DNA of 64,000 nucleotides from Salinispora cortesiana (GCF_000484695.1 NZ_AXVR01000012.1:1-64000); one strand, 5' to 3'; shown: positions 27,657 to 36,167, numbered from the stretch's first letter. Translations and numbers: made by a program. Notes: a model not told the origin generated them from the sequence alone.

Positions 27657-27707
27657 CTGTCCTCGACAGTCGTCCACCCCGCCGGGTGGACAGCAAAGAT
27701 CGTCGAG
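27657..27707 (+). promoter_or_regulatory. mutually exclusive stems after the leader ORF
   Basis: CTGTC/GACAG (27657-27661, 27665-27669) forms a small hairpin. GTCCACC/GGTGGAC (27672-27678, 27685-27691) forms a second. The same bases can instead pair as CTGTCC (27657-27662) with GGACAG (27688-27693), and CTCGAC (27662-27667) with GTCGAG (27702-27707). Such alternatives are typical of ribosome-position-dependent switches, though GC-rich DNA makes chance pairing common. Confidence 0.45.
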
Positions 27708-27747
27708 ACCGTGTGGCAGCGGTGCGGCGAATCCATGACAGCCACCC

Positions 27748-27809
27748 GACCCCCGGGGTGCCGGCCCAGTCCAGCCGGCCCGCGCGTCAGCGCGGAAGCC
27801 CCGGGGGTC
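27748..27809 (+). promoter_or_regulatory. large branched stem-loop upstream of rnz
   Basis: An 11-base perfect stem (27748-27758 with 27799-27809) encloses two smaller stems: GCCGG pairs around 27760-27779, and CCGCGC/GCGCGG (27780-27785, 27790-27795, loop GTCA). The result is a three-way junction. GTTCATTCCTC follows, so it could act as a terminator-like element or as a folded RNA. Confidence 0.55.
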
Positions 27810-27900
27810 GTTCATTCCTCGGCAGGGCCAGTGCGGTCCGCACAGCCGAGACGGTCCGAGCCGGGGCGATGCAGCCGGTCAGCGCAGTCGGGAGGACGGG

Positions 27901-28830
27901 ATGTCGACGCGGGAACTGGTGGTACTCGGGACGGCCAGCCAGACGCCGACCCGCACCCGAAACCACAACGGGTACGTCCTGCGCTGGGACGACGAGGTGA
28001 TCCTCTTCGACCCGGGGGAGGGTAGCCAGCGGCAGCTGCTGTATTGCACGGTGACCGCCAACGACCTGACCCGGATCTGTGTCACGCACTTCCACGGCGA
28101 CCACTGTCTCGGGCTTCCCGGCACCATTCAGCGACTCTCCCTGGACCGGGTGCCCCACCCGGTCACGGTCCACTTTCCGGCTGGCGGCGCCGAGTACTTC
28201 GCCCGGCTGCGACACGCGTCGAGTTTCCACGAGACCGCCGAGCTGGCCATCGCGCCGATCGACACGGACGGGCAGCAGATCGCGATCCGCGGCGGCACGC
28301 TGGAGGCTCGCCGGCTCCGGCACCCCGTCGAGACCTACGGATACCGGCTCATCGAGCCGGACGGGCACCGGATGCTGCCGGAGCGGCTCTCCGCCCACGG
28401 TATCGCCGGCCCGGCCATCGGCGAGTTGCAGCGCGTCGGCCACCTCGACGTGGCGGGAGGCCGGGTCACCCGGGAGCAGATGAGCGTGCCGCGGCCGGGC
28501 CAACGGTTCGCGTTCGTCATGGACACCGGCCTCTGCGACGCGGTGTACGCCCTCGCCGACAACGCCGACCTCCTGGTCATCGAGGCCACCTTCCTGGCCT
28601 CGGAGGCCGCGCTCGCCGCCGAGGTTGGGCACCTCACCGCGGGGCAGGCGGCGCGGGTCGCCACCGAGTGCGGGGTACGCCGCCTCGTGCTCACCCACTT
28701 CTCCCAGCGCTACCCGGACCTGGACCGCTTTGTCGCCGAGGCCCGGGAGCACTTCGCGGGTGATCTGGTGGTCGCCGAGGACCTGACGACCGTGCCGGTC
28801 CCGCCTCGACGGGTACCCTCGGCACGGTGA
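27901..28830 (+). CDS. rnz: ribonuclease Z
   Basis: The 309-residue metallo-beta-lactamase-fold enzyme removes the 3' trailer of tRNA precursors. The zinc motif HFHGDH is at residues 63-68 ([11 protein letters not shown]), with further ligands in MDTGL and LTHFSQRY; the N-terminal [13 protein letters not shown] is typical. ATG at 27901 has GGAGG five bases upstream. The tRNA-Leu gene in this window lacks an encoded CCA and so would need such processing. Its GTGA overlap with the following GNAT gene implies an operon. Confidence 0.93.
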   Translation: MSTRELVVLGTASQTPTRTRNHNGYVLRWDDEVILFDPGEGSQRQLLYCTVTANDLTRICVTHFHGDHCLGLPGTIQRLSLDRVPHPVTVHFPAGGAEYFARLRHASSFHETAELAIAPIDTDGQQIAIRGGTLEARRLRHPVETYGYRLIEPDGHRMLPERLSAHGIAGPAIGELQRVGHLDVAGGRVTREQMSVPRPGQRFAFVMDTGLCDAVYALADNADLLVIEATFLASEAALAAEVGHLTAGQAARVATECGVRRLVLTHFSQRYPDLDRFVAEAREHFAGDLVVAEDLTTVPVPPRRVPSAR

Positions 28831-29336
28831 CCGTCACGCTCCGTCCCGGAAGGGCGGACGACCTGATCGCGGTCGGGGCGCTGCACCAACGTTCCCGAGC
28901 CGCCGCCTATGCGCCCTTCCTGACCGCCGAGGCGCTGGCCGAGCCGACCCCGGCGGCGCTGGGGCAGTACTGGCGAGAACGCTGGAGCCACGAGCGCGCC
29001 GACCACGTACTGACCGTGGCGGAACGGGACAGCCAGCTGGTCGGCTTCAGCTACCTTGGCCCGGACGACCAGGGGGACCCGGCCACCGGGCTGCTCCACG
29101 CGGTCCACCTGGAGCCGGCGGAGCGGGGCCGCGGGCTGGGGCGGCTGCTGATGGCCGACGCCCTGGCCGAGATGCGCTCCCGTGGGTGGCTAGTCGCGGC
29201 ACTCTGGGTGCTACGGCAGAACGCACCGGCCCGCCGCTTCTACGAGCGAGGCGGGTGGCGGCCGACCGGCGTCACCCAAGAAGAAGTGATCGGCTCGACC
29301 CCCGCCGTACTGCTCCGCTACCGGCGGGAGTTGTAG
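28827..29336 (+). CDS. GNAT family N-acetyltransferase
   Basis: Encodes 169 residues of the GNAT fold, with the acetyl-CoA binding stretch [15 protein letters not shown] (R/Q-x-x-G-x-G/A type) around residues 95-110 and the C-terminal [14 protein letters not shown] typical of the family. The GTG start overlaps the rnz stop by four bases. Substrate is unknown; small-molecule, antibiotic or protein N-terminal acetylation are all possible. Confidence 0.9.
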   Translation: MTVTLRPGRADDLIAVGALHQRSRAAAYAPFLTAEALAEPTPAALGQYWRERWSHERADHVLTVAERDSQLVGFSYLGPDDQGDPATGLLHAVHLEPAERGRGLGRLLMADALAEMRSRGWLVAALWVLRQNAPARRFYERGGWRPTGVTQEEVIGSTPAVLLRYRREL

Positions 29337-29359
29337 CTCCGGCAGGGCGAGGTGCCCGC

Positions 29360-29398
29360 CAGGGCCCCTGCCAACGCCCGCGTCGGCGAGGGGCCCTG
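29360..29398. terminator. bidirectional terminator, GNAT/cbs
   Basis: CAGGGCCCCT (29360-29369) and AGGGGCCCTG (29389-29398) form a perfect 10-bp stem between the convergent GNAT and cbs genes. Confidence 0.65.
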
Positions 29399-29416
29399 CG
29401 GATTGATCGGCGCCAG

Positions 29417-30787
29417 TCAGCGGGACCCGAGGTGGGCGAGCAGGTCCTGCCGGGTGAGAACCCCCTTCGGTTTGCCATCGATCAGCACCAGAGCGGCATC
29501 GGACTTCTCCAGCAGGGCCACCGCCTCGCTGACCGGCTGTCCGCCGCCGATCATCGGCAGTGGCGCGGCCATGTGCCGCTCGATGGTGTCGTGCAGCTGT
29601 GCCTCGCCGGTGAAGAGCGCGTCGAGCAGGTCCCGCTCCGCGATCGATCCGGCCACCTCGCCGGTAACCACCGGCGGTTCGGCCTTCAACACCGGAAGCT
29701 GGGAGACGCCGTACTCGCGCAGGTAGTCGATCGCGTCACGGACCGTCTCGGTCGGGTGCACGTGCACCAGCTCCGGCAGCCCACCCGGCTTGCCGGCGAG
29801 CGTCTCGGCGATGGTCGGCTCGCTGCCGGAGTTGTCCAGGAAGCCGTACCGGGCCATCCACGAGTCGTTGAAGATCTTGGACAGGTAGCCGCGCCCCCCG
29901 TCCGGCAGCAGCACCACGACCACGTCGTCCGGACCGGCCGCACGGGCCACCTCCAGGCCCGCGACGACCGCCATCCCGCAGGAGCCACCGACCAGCAGCC
30001 CCTCGGTCCGGGCGAGCCGACGGGTCATCTCGAATGACGCCTTGTCGGAGACCTCAACGATCCCGTCGGCGATCTCCCGGTCGTAGGTCTCCGGCCAGAA
30101 GTCCTCACCGACCCCCTCGACCAGGTACGGCCGCCCGGTGCCGCCGGAATAGACCGACCCCTCCGGGTCAGCGCCGATCACCTGGACCCGGCCCGCCGAC
30201 GCCTCCTTCAGGTAGCGCCCGATACCGGAGATCGTGCCGCCGGTGCCGACCCCCGCGACGAAGTGGGTGATCCGACCCTCGGTCTGCGCCCACAGCTCCG
30301 GTCCGGTGGTCTCGTAGTGGGAGCGGGGGTTCGCCGGGTGGGCGTACTGGTTGGGCTTCCAGGCGCCGGGGATCTCCCGGGCCAGGCGATCGGAGACGTT
30401 GTAGTAGGAGCGTGGATCCGCGGGCGCGACAGCCGTCGGGCAGACGACCACCTCAGCGCCGTAGGCACGCAGCACGTCCTGCTTGTCCTGGCTGACCTTG
30501 TCCGGGCAGACGAAGACGCACCGGTAGCCCTTGAGCTGGGCCACCAGCGCCAGCCCGACCCCGGTGTTGCCACTGGTCGGCTCGACGATCGTGCCGCCTG
30601 GCCGGAGGATTCCCGCCTGCTCGGCGTCCTCCACCATGCGCAGGGCGATCCGATCCTTGACCGACCCGCCGGGATTGACGTACTCCACCTTCACCAGGAC
30701 GGTGGCCTGGATGCCCTCGGTCACGTTGCGCAGGCGTACCAGCGGGGTGTTGCCGATCAACTCGACGACGTTGTCGTAGTACTGCAC
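29417..30787 (-). CDS. cbs: cystathionine beta-synthase
   Basis: PLP enzyme condensing homocysteine with serine (or O-acetylserine) to cystathionine, the first step of transsulfuration. The catalytic lysine is Lys44 in NPGGSVKDRIAL; SGNTGVG and GVGTGGTISGIG are cofactor loops. Residues from about 330 form a tandem CBS-domain (Bateman) module, as in full-length Cbs, and the 456-residue length matches. Together with the metB gene it gives reverse transsulfuration. It is the counterpart of Rv1077. Confidence 0.93.
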   Translation of the reverse strand: MQYYDNVVELIGNTPLVRLRNVTEGIQATVLVKVEYVNPGGSVKDRIALRMVEDAEQAGILRPGGTIVEPTSGNTGVGLALVAQLKGYRCVFVCPDKVSQDKQDVLRAYGAEVVVCPTAVAPADPRSYYNVSDRLAREIPGAWKPNQYAHPANPRSHYETTGPELWAQTEGRITHFVAGVGTGGTISGIGRYLKEASAGRVQVIGADPEGSVYSGGTGRPYLVEGVGEDFWPETYDREIADGIVEVSDKASFEMTRRLARTEGLLVGGSCGMAVVAGLEVARAAGPDDVVVVLLPDGGRGYLSKIFNDSWMARYGFLDNSGSEPTIAETLAGKPGGLPELVHVHPTETVRDAIDYLREYGVSQLPVLKAEPPVVTGEVAGSIAERDLLDALFTGEAQLHDTIERHMAAPLPMIGGGQPVSEAVALLEKSDAALVLIDGKPKGVLTRQDLLAHLGSR

Positions 30788-30869
30788 CTGGTTGTGCCCT
30801 TCTCCTCCGGTGCCGCCGGTCAGGCGGCCGGGCAGACGAATACGGATGTCGCGCTCAGCCTACGTCCCG

Positions 30870-31226
30870 TCAGCCCGCCATCTCGCCCGGGACGACCGAA
30901 GCCTGGCGCGCCTCCCACTCCAGGAACCGCTCGGTCTCGGCGAGTACGCTGCCGGCGAGCCAGGTGACCATGACCGCGTCGTCGGCCAGCCCGAGCAGCG
31001 CCAGCCCAAGCTCCGGCAGCAGGTCGACCGGCGAGACGATGTAGGCCGTGGCGGCGGTCATCAGCGCCAGCCGAAGCCCCCCGTCATACCGTCCCCGGAC
31101 GGTCGCCAGGATCATCCGAGGCAGCGCCGCCACCCGCGCCCCCAGCCCGGGCCCACCCCGTACGCCGACCACGAGCGCCCGGGCCAACGCGAGAAACGCC
31201 GCCCGTCGGTGCAGTGTCTTCCCCAT
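30870..31226 (-). CDS. DUF1232 (YkvA) membrane protein
   Basis: Encodes 118 residues with the DUF1232 core AYIVSPVDLLPELGLALLGLADD, a YkvA-type motif with two hydrophobic segments and the helix that follows. The ATG is preceded by AAGGAG eight bases upstream. Function of the family is not settled. It is upstream of the cbs gene on the same strand with an 82-base gap and is divergent from the SGNH hydrolases. Confidence 0.85.
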   Translation of the reverse strand: MGKTLHRRAAFLALARALVVGVRGGPGLGARVAALPRMILATVRGRYDGGLRLALMTAATAYIVSPVDLLPELGLALLGLADDAVMVTWLAGSVLAETERFLEWEARQASVVPGEMAG

Positions 31227-31297
31227 TTACTCACTCCTTCCCTACGCCAGCGTGCCGCCCCGGCACAAACCGGCCCGGTGCCGTTCCCGGCGGCAAG

Positions 31298-31348
31298 GAG
31301 CCGTCATGGCGCCGGTTCCCAGCAGCAGGGAGCCGTCACGGCGCCGGT
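31298..31348. repeat. 31-bp-period direct repeat
   Basis: GGAGCCGTCATGGCGCCGGT at 31298-31317 recurs with one change at 31329-31348. Both contain the palindrome GGCGCC. The pair lies between the divergent DUF1232 and SGNH genes and could hold regulator sites. Confidence 0.8.
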
Positions 31349-31379
31349 GTCCGGTGGCGGGTTCGCGTAATGTCGGTGC

Positions 31380-32465
31380 ATGGGGGTCGCTGATTCCGTT
31401 GTCCCGGCCGGTCCACGCTGGCAGGTCGCCTGGCGCGTCACCCGACTGGTCGTGCTCGGCGCGGGTGCCACGGCCGCCGCCGCGGCGACCGCTGGCGGTG
31501 TCCTGATCGGCCAGGCCCGGCAGGCGCGACGAAGCATCCCGCCGGCGGAGGCACCACCGCCGCGCTGCGATGGAGTCTACGGGGCAAAGCTGCCCGGCCC
31601 AGCGGTCACCATGGTCGTCCTGGGCGACTCCTGTGCTGCCGGCTACGGCGTGCACCGCCGCCGCGAAACCCCGGGGGCGCTGCTCGCCACCGGCGTTTCC
31701 CGCCGGCTACACCGACCGGTCCGGCTGCACCGGTTCGCCGTGGTGGGGGCGCTCTCCGCCGTGCTGCGCCACCAGGTCGAGGCGGCGCTCGAGGCCCGAC
31801 CCGATGTCGCCGTCATCTTGATCGGCGGGAACGATGTCACCAACCGCACCCCGCCATCCGTCGCCGTGCGCTACCTGATCGAGGCGGTGACCACGCTTCG
31901 CGCCGCTGGCTGTGCGGTGGTCGTCGGCACCTGCCCGGACCTGGGAGCGATCCGCCCCATCCAGCCGCCACTGCGCTGGCTGGCCCGCCGCTGGAGTCGC
32001 CAGCTCGCCGCCGCCCAGACGGTCGCCGTGGTCGAGGCCGGCGGCGCGACGGTCTCCCTCGGCGACCTGCTCGGTCCCCGGTTCACGGCCGAACCGGCCC
32101 GGATGTTTGCGTGGGACCGATTCCACCCGTCTGCTGAGGGCTACGCGATGGCCGCCGCCGCGCTGCTGCCGACCGTCCTCTCCGCCCTCGGGGCAGGGCC
32201 GGAGCGGGGGGCTGCACCAGCGCGGACCCGAGGCGTACGGTCGCTGCCGGAGGCCGCCCAGGAGGCGGCGCGGCACGCGGGGACCGAGGTCAGCGGCGCC
32301 CAGGTTCGGGGCCACGATCGCGGTCCGGCGGGCCGGTGGGCGCAGCTACGCCGACGGGCCTTCTTCGGTGCCGTGACCCAATCCGACCCGGCCGTGGACT
32401 CACCCCACAGTGGAGGGGATGACATGCAGGAGCGGAGCACTGAGCACGGGGCGGTGGCACCGTGA
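31380..32465 (+). CDS. SGNH/GDSL hydrolase with N-terminal membrane anchor
   Basis: The 361-residue protein has a membrane helix near the N-terminus (about residues 22-44) and an SGNH hydrolase domain: the nucleophile Ser84 in VLGDSCAAGYG, the G and N of LIGGNDVT, and the D-x-x-H pair in WDRFHPSAEG. The last 100 residues are a polar tail with no known domain. It is likely an exported esterase or acyltransferase acting on cell-envelope acyl groups, substrate unknown. It overlaps its paralogue downstream by four bases. Confidence 0.9.
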   Translation: MGVADSVVPAGPRWQVAWRVTRLVVLGAGATAAAAATAGGVLIGQARQARRSIPPAEAPPPRCDGVYGAKLPGPAVTMVVLGDSCAAGYGVHRRRETPGALLATGVSRRLHRPVRLHRFAVVGALSAVLRHQVEAALEARPDVAVILIGGNDVTNRTPPSVAVRYLIEAVTTLRAAGCAVVVGTCPDLGAIRPIQPPLRWLARRWSRQLAAAQTVAVVEAGGATVSLGDLLGPRFTAEPARMFAWDRFHPSAEGYAMAAAALLPTVLSALGAGPERGAAPARTRGVRSLPEAAQEAARHAGTEVSGAQVRGHDRGPAGRWAQLRRRAFFGAVTQSDPAVDSPHSGGDDMQERSTEHGAVAP

Positions 32466-33274
32466 CCGACCACTTCCGCCCGGGCTTCTCCCGCCGGCTC
32501 GGGCGGGCTACGGCCGGCTGCTTCGCCGCCGCGGCGGTGGGGGTTGCTGCCCTCCTGGCTGGACAGGCCTTCGCCGCCCGACATCGGCGCTACGCCCAAC
32601 CCGAGCTGGGACTGGCCCTACGGGCCACGATCGGCCAAGCCGATGCTCCCCCGCTGCGGCTCGTGCTCCTCGGGGACTCGTCCGCACTCGGGGTCGGCGT
32701 GAGCCGGCTGGCGGAGACCGTCGGTGGGCAGCTCGCCTACCTGCTCGCTGATGGGCCGGCCGGGCAGCTGGTCCACCTCTCCAGCGTGGGCGTCTCAGGC
32801 TCCCGCTCCGCGGATCTGGCCACCCAGGTCGCTCGGGCCCTGCTCGGGGAGCGACCCGATGTGGCGGTGATCCTGATTGGCGCAAACGACGCCACCGCCC
32901 TCGATCGGTCGACCGACGCCGCCGCCTGCCTCGGGGCCACAGTGCACCGCCTCCGTGACGCGCGGGTCGAGGTCGTGGTCGGAACCTGCCCCGACCTCGG
33001 GGCGGTGCGTGCGTTTGCACCCCCGCTACGGCACCTGGTCGGCTGGTCCGGTCGGCGGACGGCGCGTGCCCAGACCCTCGCGGTACTCACCGCCGGAGGG
33101 ACGGTGGTGGATCTCGCCACTGAGGCCGGTCCGGTCTTCCGAGCCGATGCCGGAACGTTCTGCCACGACGGCTTCCACCCGTCTGCCGACGGGTACCGGG
33201 TATGGGCGCACGCTCTCTTCCCGGCGGTGGCCGCTGCCGCGACGATGGCGGCTCAGCAGGGTCGGCCGCGGTGA
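32462..33274 (+). CDS. second SGNH/GDSL hydrolase, membrane-anchored
   Basis: The 270-residue protein is a paralogue of the gene just upstream, with the same order: N-terminal membrane segment (about 20-37), LLGDSSALGVGV (Ser73), LIGANDATA and HDGFHPSADGY. It lacks the long tail of its neighbour. GTGA at its start overlaps the upstream stop, so the two are translationally coupled. M. tuberculosis has one gene of this type (Rv1075c) in the same place beside fadA3, so a duplication is inferred. Confidence 0.9.
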   Translation: MTDHFRPGFSRRLGRATAGCFAAAAVGVAALLAGQAFAARHRRYAQPELGLALRATIGQADAPPLRLVLLGDSSALGVGVSRLAETVGGQLAYLLADGPAGQLVHLSSVGVSGSRSADLATQVARALLGERPDVAVILIGANDATALDRSTDAAACLGATVHRLRDARVEVVVGTCPDLGAVRAFAPPLRHLVGWSGRRTARAQTLAVLTAGGTVVDLATEAGPVFRADAGTFCHDGFHPSADGYRVWAHALFPAVAAAATMAAQQGRPR

Positions 33275-33332
33275 CATTTCCCGGGTCCGGCACGGCTTCC
33301 GCCCGATGTTACTGACCGGTTAGGTTTGGTCC

Positions 33333-34595
33333 ATGCCGATTGAGTCGTCCCGCGATGCTGTCATCGTCGCCACCGCCCGATCCCCCATCGGCCGGGCCCG
33401 CAAGGGGTCCCTGCGCGAGTTCCGCCCGGATGACCTCACCGCCACCATCGTGCAGGCCGCCCTCGACAAGATCCCCCAGCTCGACCGGAGTGAGATCGAC
33501 GACCTGTACCTGGGCTGCGGCCTCCCCGGCGGTGAGCAGGGCTTCAACCTGGCCCGGGTGGTCGCGACCCTGATGGGGCACGACGACCTGCCCGGAGCCA
33601 CCCTGACCCGCTACTGCGCCTCGTCCCTGCAGACCACGCGGATGGCGATGCATGCGATCCGGGCAGGCGAGGGTGACATCTTCGTCTCCGCCGGGGTCGA
33701 GACCGTCTCCCGGTACGTCCGGGGCACCTCCGACAGTCTGCCGCCAGAGGCGCAGGCGCTGGTCGGTGGGGGCTGGGAGAACCCCCGCTTCAGCGCCGCG
33801 CGGGAGCGTTCGACGACACGCGCCAAGGGCGGGGCCGAGGTGTGGACGGACCCGCGTGACTCCGGCGACCTGCCCGACACCTACCTGGCCATGGGGCAGA
33901 CCGCGGAGAACCTGGCCCAGGTCCACGGCGTCACCCGGGCCGAGATGGATGAGTTCGGCGTACGCAGCCAAAACCGCGCCGAGCAGGCGATCGCCGCCGG
34001 GTTCTGGGCTCGGGAGATCACCCCGGTGACCGCCCCGGACGGCACAGTGGTCAGCGCCGACGACGGTCCCCGACCCGGTGTCACGCTCTCCGCCGTCTCC
34101 CAGTTGGATCCGGTCTTCCGACCCGACGGCCGGATCACCGCCGGCAACTGCTGCCCCCTCAACGATGGCGCCGCTGCCGTAGTGATCATGAGCGCGCAGC
34201 GGGCGAGTGAACTCGGGGTCACCCCCCTGGCGCGAATCGTCTCGACCGGCGTGACCGCGCTCTCGCCGGAGATCATGGGGCTCGGCCCGGTCGAGGCGTC
34301 GAAGCAGGCCCTGAAGCGGGCTGGGATGACCATCGACGACGTAGACCTGGTGGAGATCAACGAGGCCTTCGCCGCACAGGTGATCCCCTCCTACCGGCAG
34401 TTGGGCATAGCGGAGGAGAAGCTGAACGTGATGGGTGGCGCCATCGCCGTCGGTCACCCGTTCGGCATGACCGGCGCGCGGATCACCGGCACCCTGCTCA
34501 ACGCCCTCCGATGGCACGACGCGACGATCGGTCTGGAGACGATGTGCGTCGGCGGCGGCCAGGGCATGGCGATGGTGCTCGAACGTTTGAACTGA
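33333..34595 (+). CDS. acetyl-CoA acyltransferase (thiolase)
   Basis: The 420-residue type II thiolase cleaves or condenses acyl-CoA and acetyl-CoA. The acyl-binding Cys95 (TRYCASSL), the base His375 (VGHPFGMTG) and the second cysteine Cys405 (MCVGGGQG) are intact. NEAFAAQV is also present. Likely role: beta-oxidation. It is the FadA3 (Rv1074c) counterpart by position. Its 3' end is followed by a 12-bp perfect stem. Confidence 0.93.
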   Translation: MPIESSRDAVIVATARSPIGRARKGSLREFRPDDLTATIVQAALDKIPQLDRSEIDDLYLGCGLPGGEQGFNLARVVATLMGHDDLPGATLTRYCASSLQTTRMAMHAIRAGEGDIFVSAGVETVSRYVRGTSDSLPPEAQALVGGGWENPRFSAARERSTTRAKGGAEVWTDPRDSGDLPDTYLAMGQTAENLAQVHGVTRAEMDEFGVRSQNRAEQAIAAGFWAREITPVTAPDGTVVSADDGPRPGVTLSAVSQLDPVFRPDGRITAGNCCPLNDGAAAVVIMSAQRASELGVTPLARIVSTGVTALSPEIMGLGPVEASKQALKRAGMTIDDVDLVEINEAFAAQVIPSYRQLGIAEEKLNVMGGAIAVGHPFGMTGARITGTLLNALRWHDATIGLETMCVGGGQGMAMVLERLN

Positions 34596-34602
34596 GCCTT
34601 CG

Positions 34603-34629
34603 GGAGCCGGCCCGCAGCGGGCCGGCTCC
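34603..34629 (+). terminator. thiolase terminator
   Basis: A perfect 12-bp stem (34603-34614, 34618-34629) with a CAG loop begins eight bases after the thiolase stop codon. No T run, as is common in this group. Confidence 0.75.
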
Positions 34630-34644
34630 GCTGGTGCCCACAGC

Positions 34645-34757
34645 GGCCGCGCGGGGTCACCGGCCGGCGCGCACGATGGCCTGCCCACCCGAGACACGTG
34701 GCCGCGCGGGTCACCGTGGCCGCACGGGGTCGCCCTCAGAGGGCCGCGCGGGTCGCC
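34645..34757. repeat. four imperfect copies of a 16-17 bp GC motif
   Basis: Copies of GGCCGCGCGGGTCACC-like sequence lie at 34645-34661, 34700-34715, 34718-34734 and 34742-34757. The last falls inside the end of the 107-residue gene and codes for its C-terminus; the others are downstream of the stop. Part of the resemblance is simple GC bias, but the shared core GGCCGCNCGGG-TC is more than chance. Confidence 0.6.
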
Positions 34758-35059
34758 GTGACCGCACTGGTGGCCTGCGCGAGCGCTGCATCCGATGCCG
34801 TCGCGGCAAGCAGATCGGCCGCCACCACCCGCAGCTGGTCCGGCAGGGCAAGGTCGTGGTCGAGTCGAGGCACGACCCGGCGCGGCCGCATCTCGGCGTC
34901 GGCGGCCAGATTCGCAAGCTCCTGCACGAGCCGGTGCACGAGGTCGGCCCGGGAGACACTTCCGCCGGCAGCGCTGGCGGCCCACCGTGGCTGCTGCCAG
35001 TGCCCCACCTGCCGCACGATCAGCTCCACCGTACGCCTCAAGTCCCCGGCCTGATCCAC
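34736..35059 (-). CDS. small conserved-looking protein, function unknown
   Basis: A 107-residue product beginning VDQAGDLRRTVELIVRQVGH from GTG 35059. It is predicted to be helical, with Ala/Arg-rich amphipathic stretches, a conserved-looking QLRVVAADLLAA and no membrane segment, Cys or catalytic motif. The upstream frame is open to 35212 but overlaps the neighbouring terminator and looks Arg-rich. GC at codon positions fits a real gene. The ribosome site is weak. No family is recognised. Confidence 0.6.
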   Translation of the reverse strand: MDQAGDLRRTVELIVRQVGHWQQPRWAASAAGGSVSRADLVHRLVQELANLAADAEMRPRRVVPRLDHDLALPDQLRVVAADLLAATASDAALAQATSAVTATRAAL

Positions 35060-35180
35060 GCCGCCGAGTCTACGCCGGACCCGTTGGTGGCCTGCCCGGC
35101 AACATCGCTGACCAGCTTCGTCGCTGCCGGGCTGCGAGCCACCGTGGGGCAGCCGGCCCGCGATCGTCACGTAGAGACGG

Positions 35181-35214
35181 CGATGCCCGGCCCGCCTTTG
35201 CGGGCCGGGCATCG
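35181..35214 (-). terminator. terminator of the BI-1 gene
   Basis: A perfect 14-bp stem (35181-35194, 35201-35214) with a six-base loop lies ten bases after the stop codon of the Bax-inhibitor-like gene. It is one of the strongest stems in the window. Confidence 0.8.
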
Positions 35215-35223
35215 CGGAGACGA

Positions 35224-36039
35224 TCAGTCGTCGCCCTGGAAATAGCTCAACAGTCGAAGGATCTCGATGTAGAGCCAGATGAGGCTCACCAAGATGCCGA
35301 AGGCGGCGACCCAGGAGTAGCGCTGCGGCAGCCCCATCCGGACGCCGTCCTCGACCTCCTTGAAGCTCAGCACGAAGCTGAGCGCCGCCACGACGATGAC
35401 GACGAGGCTGAACCCGATCGCCAGCGGGCTGCCGTCACGCAGCCCGGTGTTGATGCCGAAGAGCGACAACACCAGGTTGATCATAATGACCGCGAAGAGG
35501 CCGGCCATCACCGCGACCATGCCCTTGACGAACTTCGGGGTGGCCCGGATGGCCTTGGCCCGGTAGAGCATCGCCATCAGGAAGAAGACGCCGAAAGTGG
35601 CCACGACCGCTTGAAGCACGATGCCGTCGTAGAGCGTCTCGAAGTACTTGCTGACGGCACCGACAAGCACGCCTTCGACGACGGCGTACGCGACGACCAG
35701 CGCCGGGTTCGCCATCCGCGAGAACGAAATGATCAGGCCGAGCACCAGGCCGACCATCGCGGCGCCGATCCACGCGGCGCCGAGCAGCGCCTCCGGGATC
35801 ATCACCCACGCGGCGGCGGCGACCACGCCGAGGATGCCAAGTAGGCTGACCGTCTTCACCACCACGTCGTCAACCGTCATGGTGTTGACGGTCGGCGGCG
35901 CGGCCGGATAGCCGGCCTGCGTCGGGTACTGCTGGGGGTAGCCGGGCTGTCCGTACGGCCCGGTCGGGGCGTACCCGGTGGCCCGCTCACGCTCGGCCGC
36001 CTGGCCGAGCCGGGCGAGCACCGGGTTCGAGGTCTTCAC
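35224..36039 (-). CDS. Bax inhibitor-1/YccA family membrane protein
   Basis: The 271-residue protein has an N-terminal Pro/Tyr/Gln-rich cytoplasmic tail (YAPTGPYGQPGYPQQYPT region, about 22-45) and then seven membrane helices in BI-1 fashion, ending in FKEVEDGVRMGLPQRYSWVA and a final helix. BI-1 proteins are pH-sensitive calcium leak channels in the best-studied cases. The GTG at 36039 is chosen because GAGGGAGG lies seven bases before it. Actinobacterial members often have such Pro/Gln tails. Physiological role here is unknown. Confidence 0.9.
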   Translation of the reverse strand: MKTSNPVLARLGQAAERERATGYAPTGPYGQPGYPQQYPTQAGYPAAPPTVNTMTVDDVVVKTVSLLGILGVVAAAAWVMIPEALLGAAWIGAAMVGLVLGLIISFSRMANPALVVAYAVVEGVLVGAVSKYFETLYDGIVLQAVVATFGVFFLMAMLYRAKAIRATPKFVKGMVAVMAGLFAVIMINLVLSLFGINTGLRDGSPLAIGFSLVVIVVAALSFVLSFKEVEDGVRMGLPQRYSWVAAFGILVSLIWLYIEILRLLSYFQGDD

Positions 36040-36167
36040 TGTCAGGCCTCCCTCAGGGGGTCGTTGCACGTCAACGTGCAGCATCAAGGATAAACGGCCA
36101 ACAGAATTCGTGGAGATCGCACAGCGTGGCGGTGTTGGACGACGCTCCGACAGCGGCTGACCGCAGG

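Larger units (their letters stand above)
27469..27900 (+). promoter_or_regulatory. 432-bp structured leader region before rnz
   Basis: No protein of normal length is credible here. The stretch holds a 12-codon leader ORF with a very strong ribosome site (27597-27653), then competing stems at 27657-27707, then a large branched stem at 27748-27809, then about 90 bases with the rnz ribosome site GGAGG at 27891. The order leader peptide, alternative hairpins, terminator-like stem, gene is the layout of an attenuator or structured RNA element. A separate small RNA is an alternative. Confidence 0.5.
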
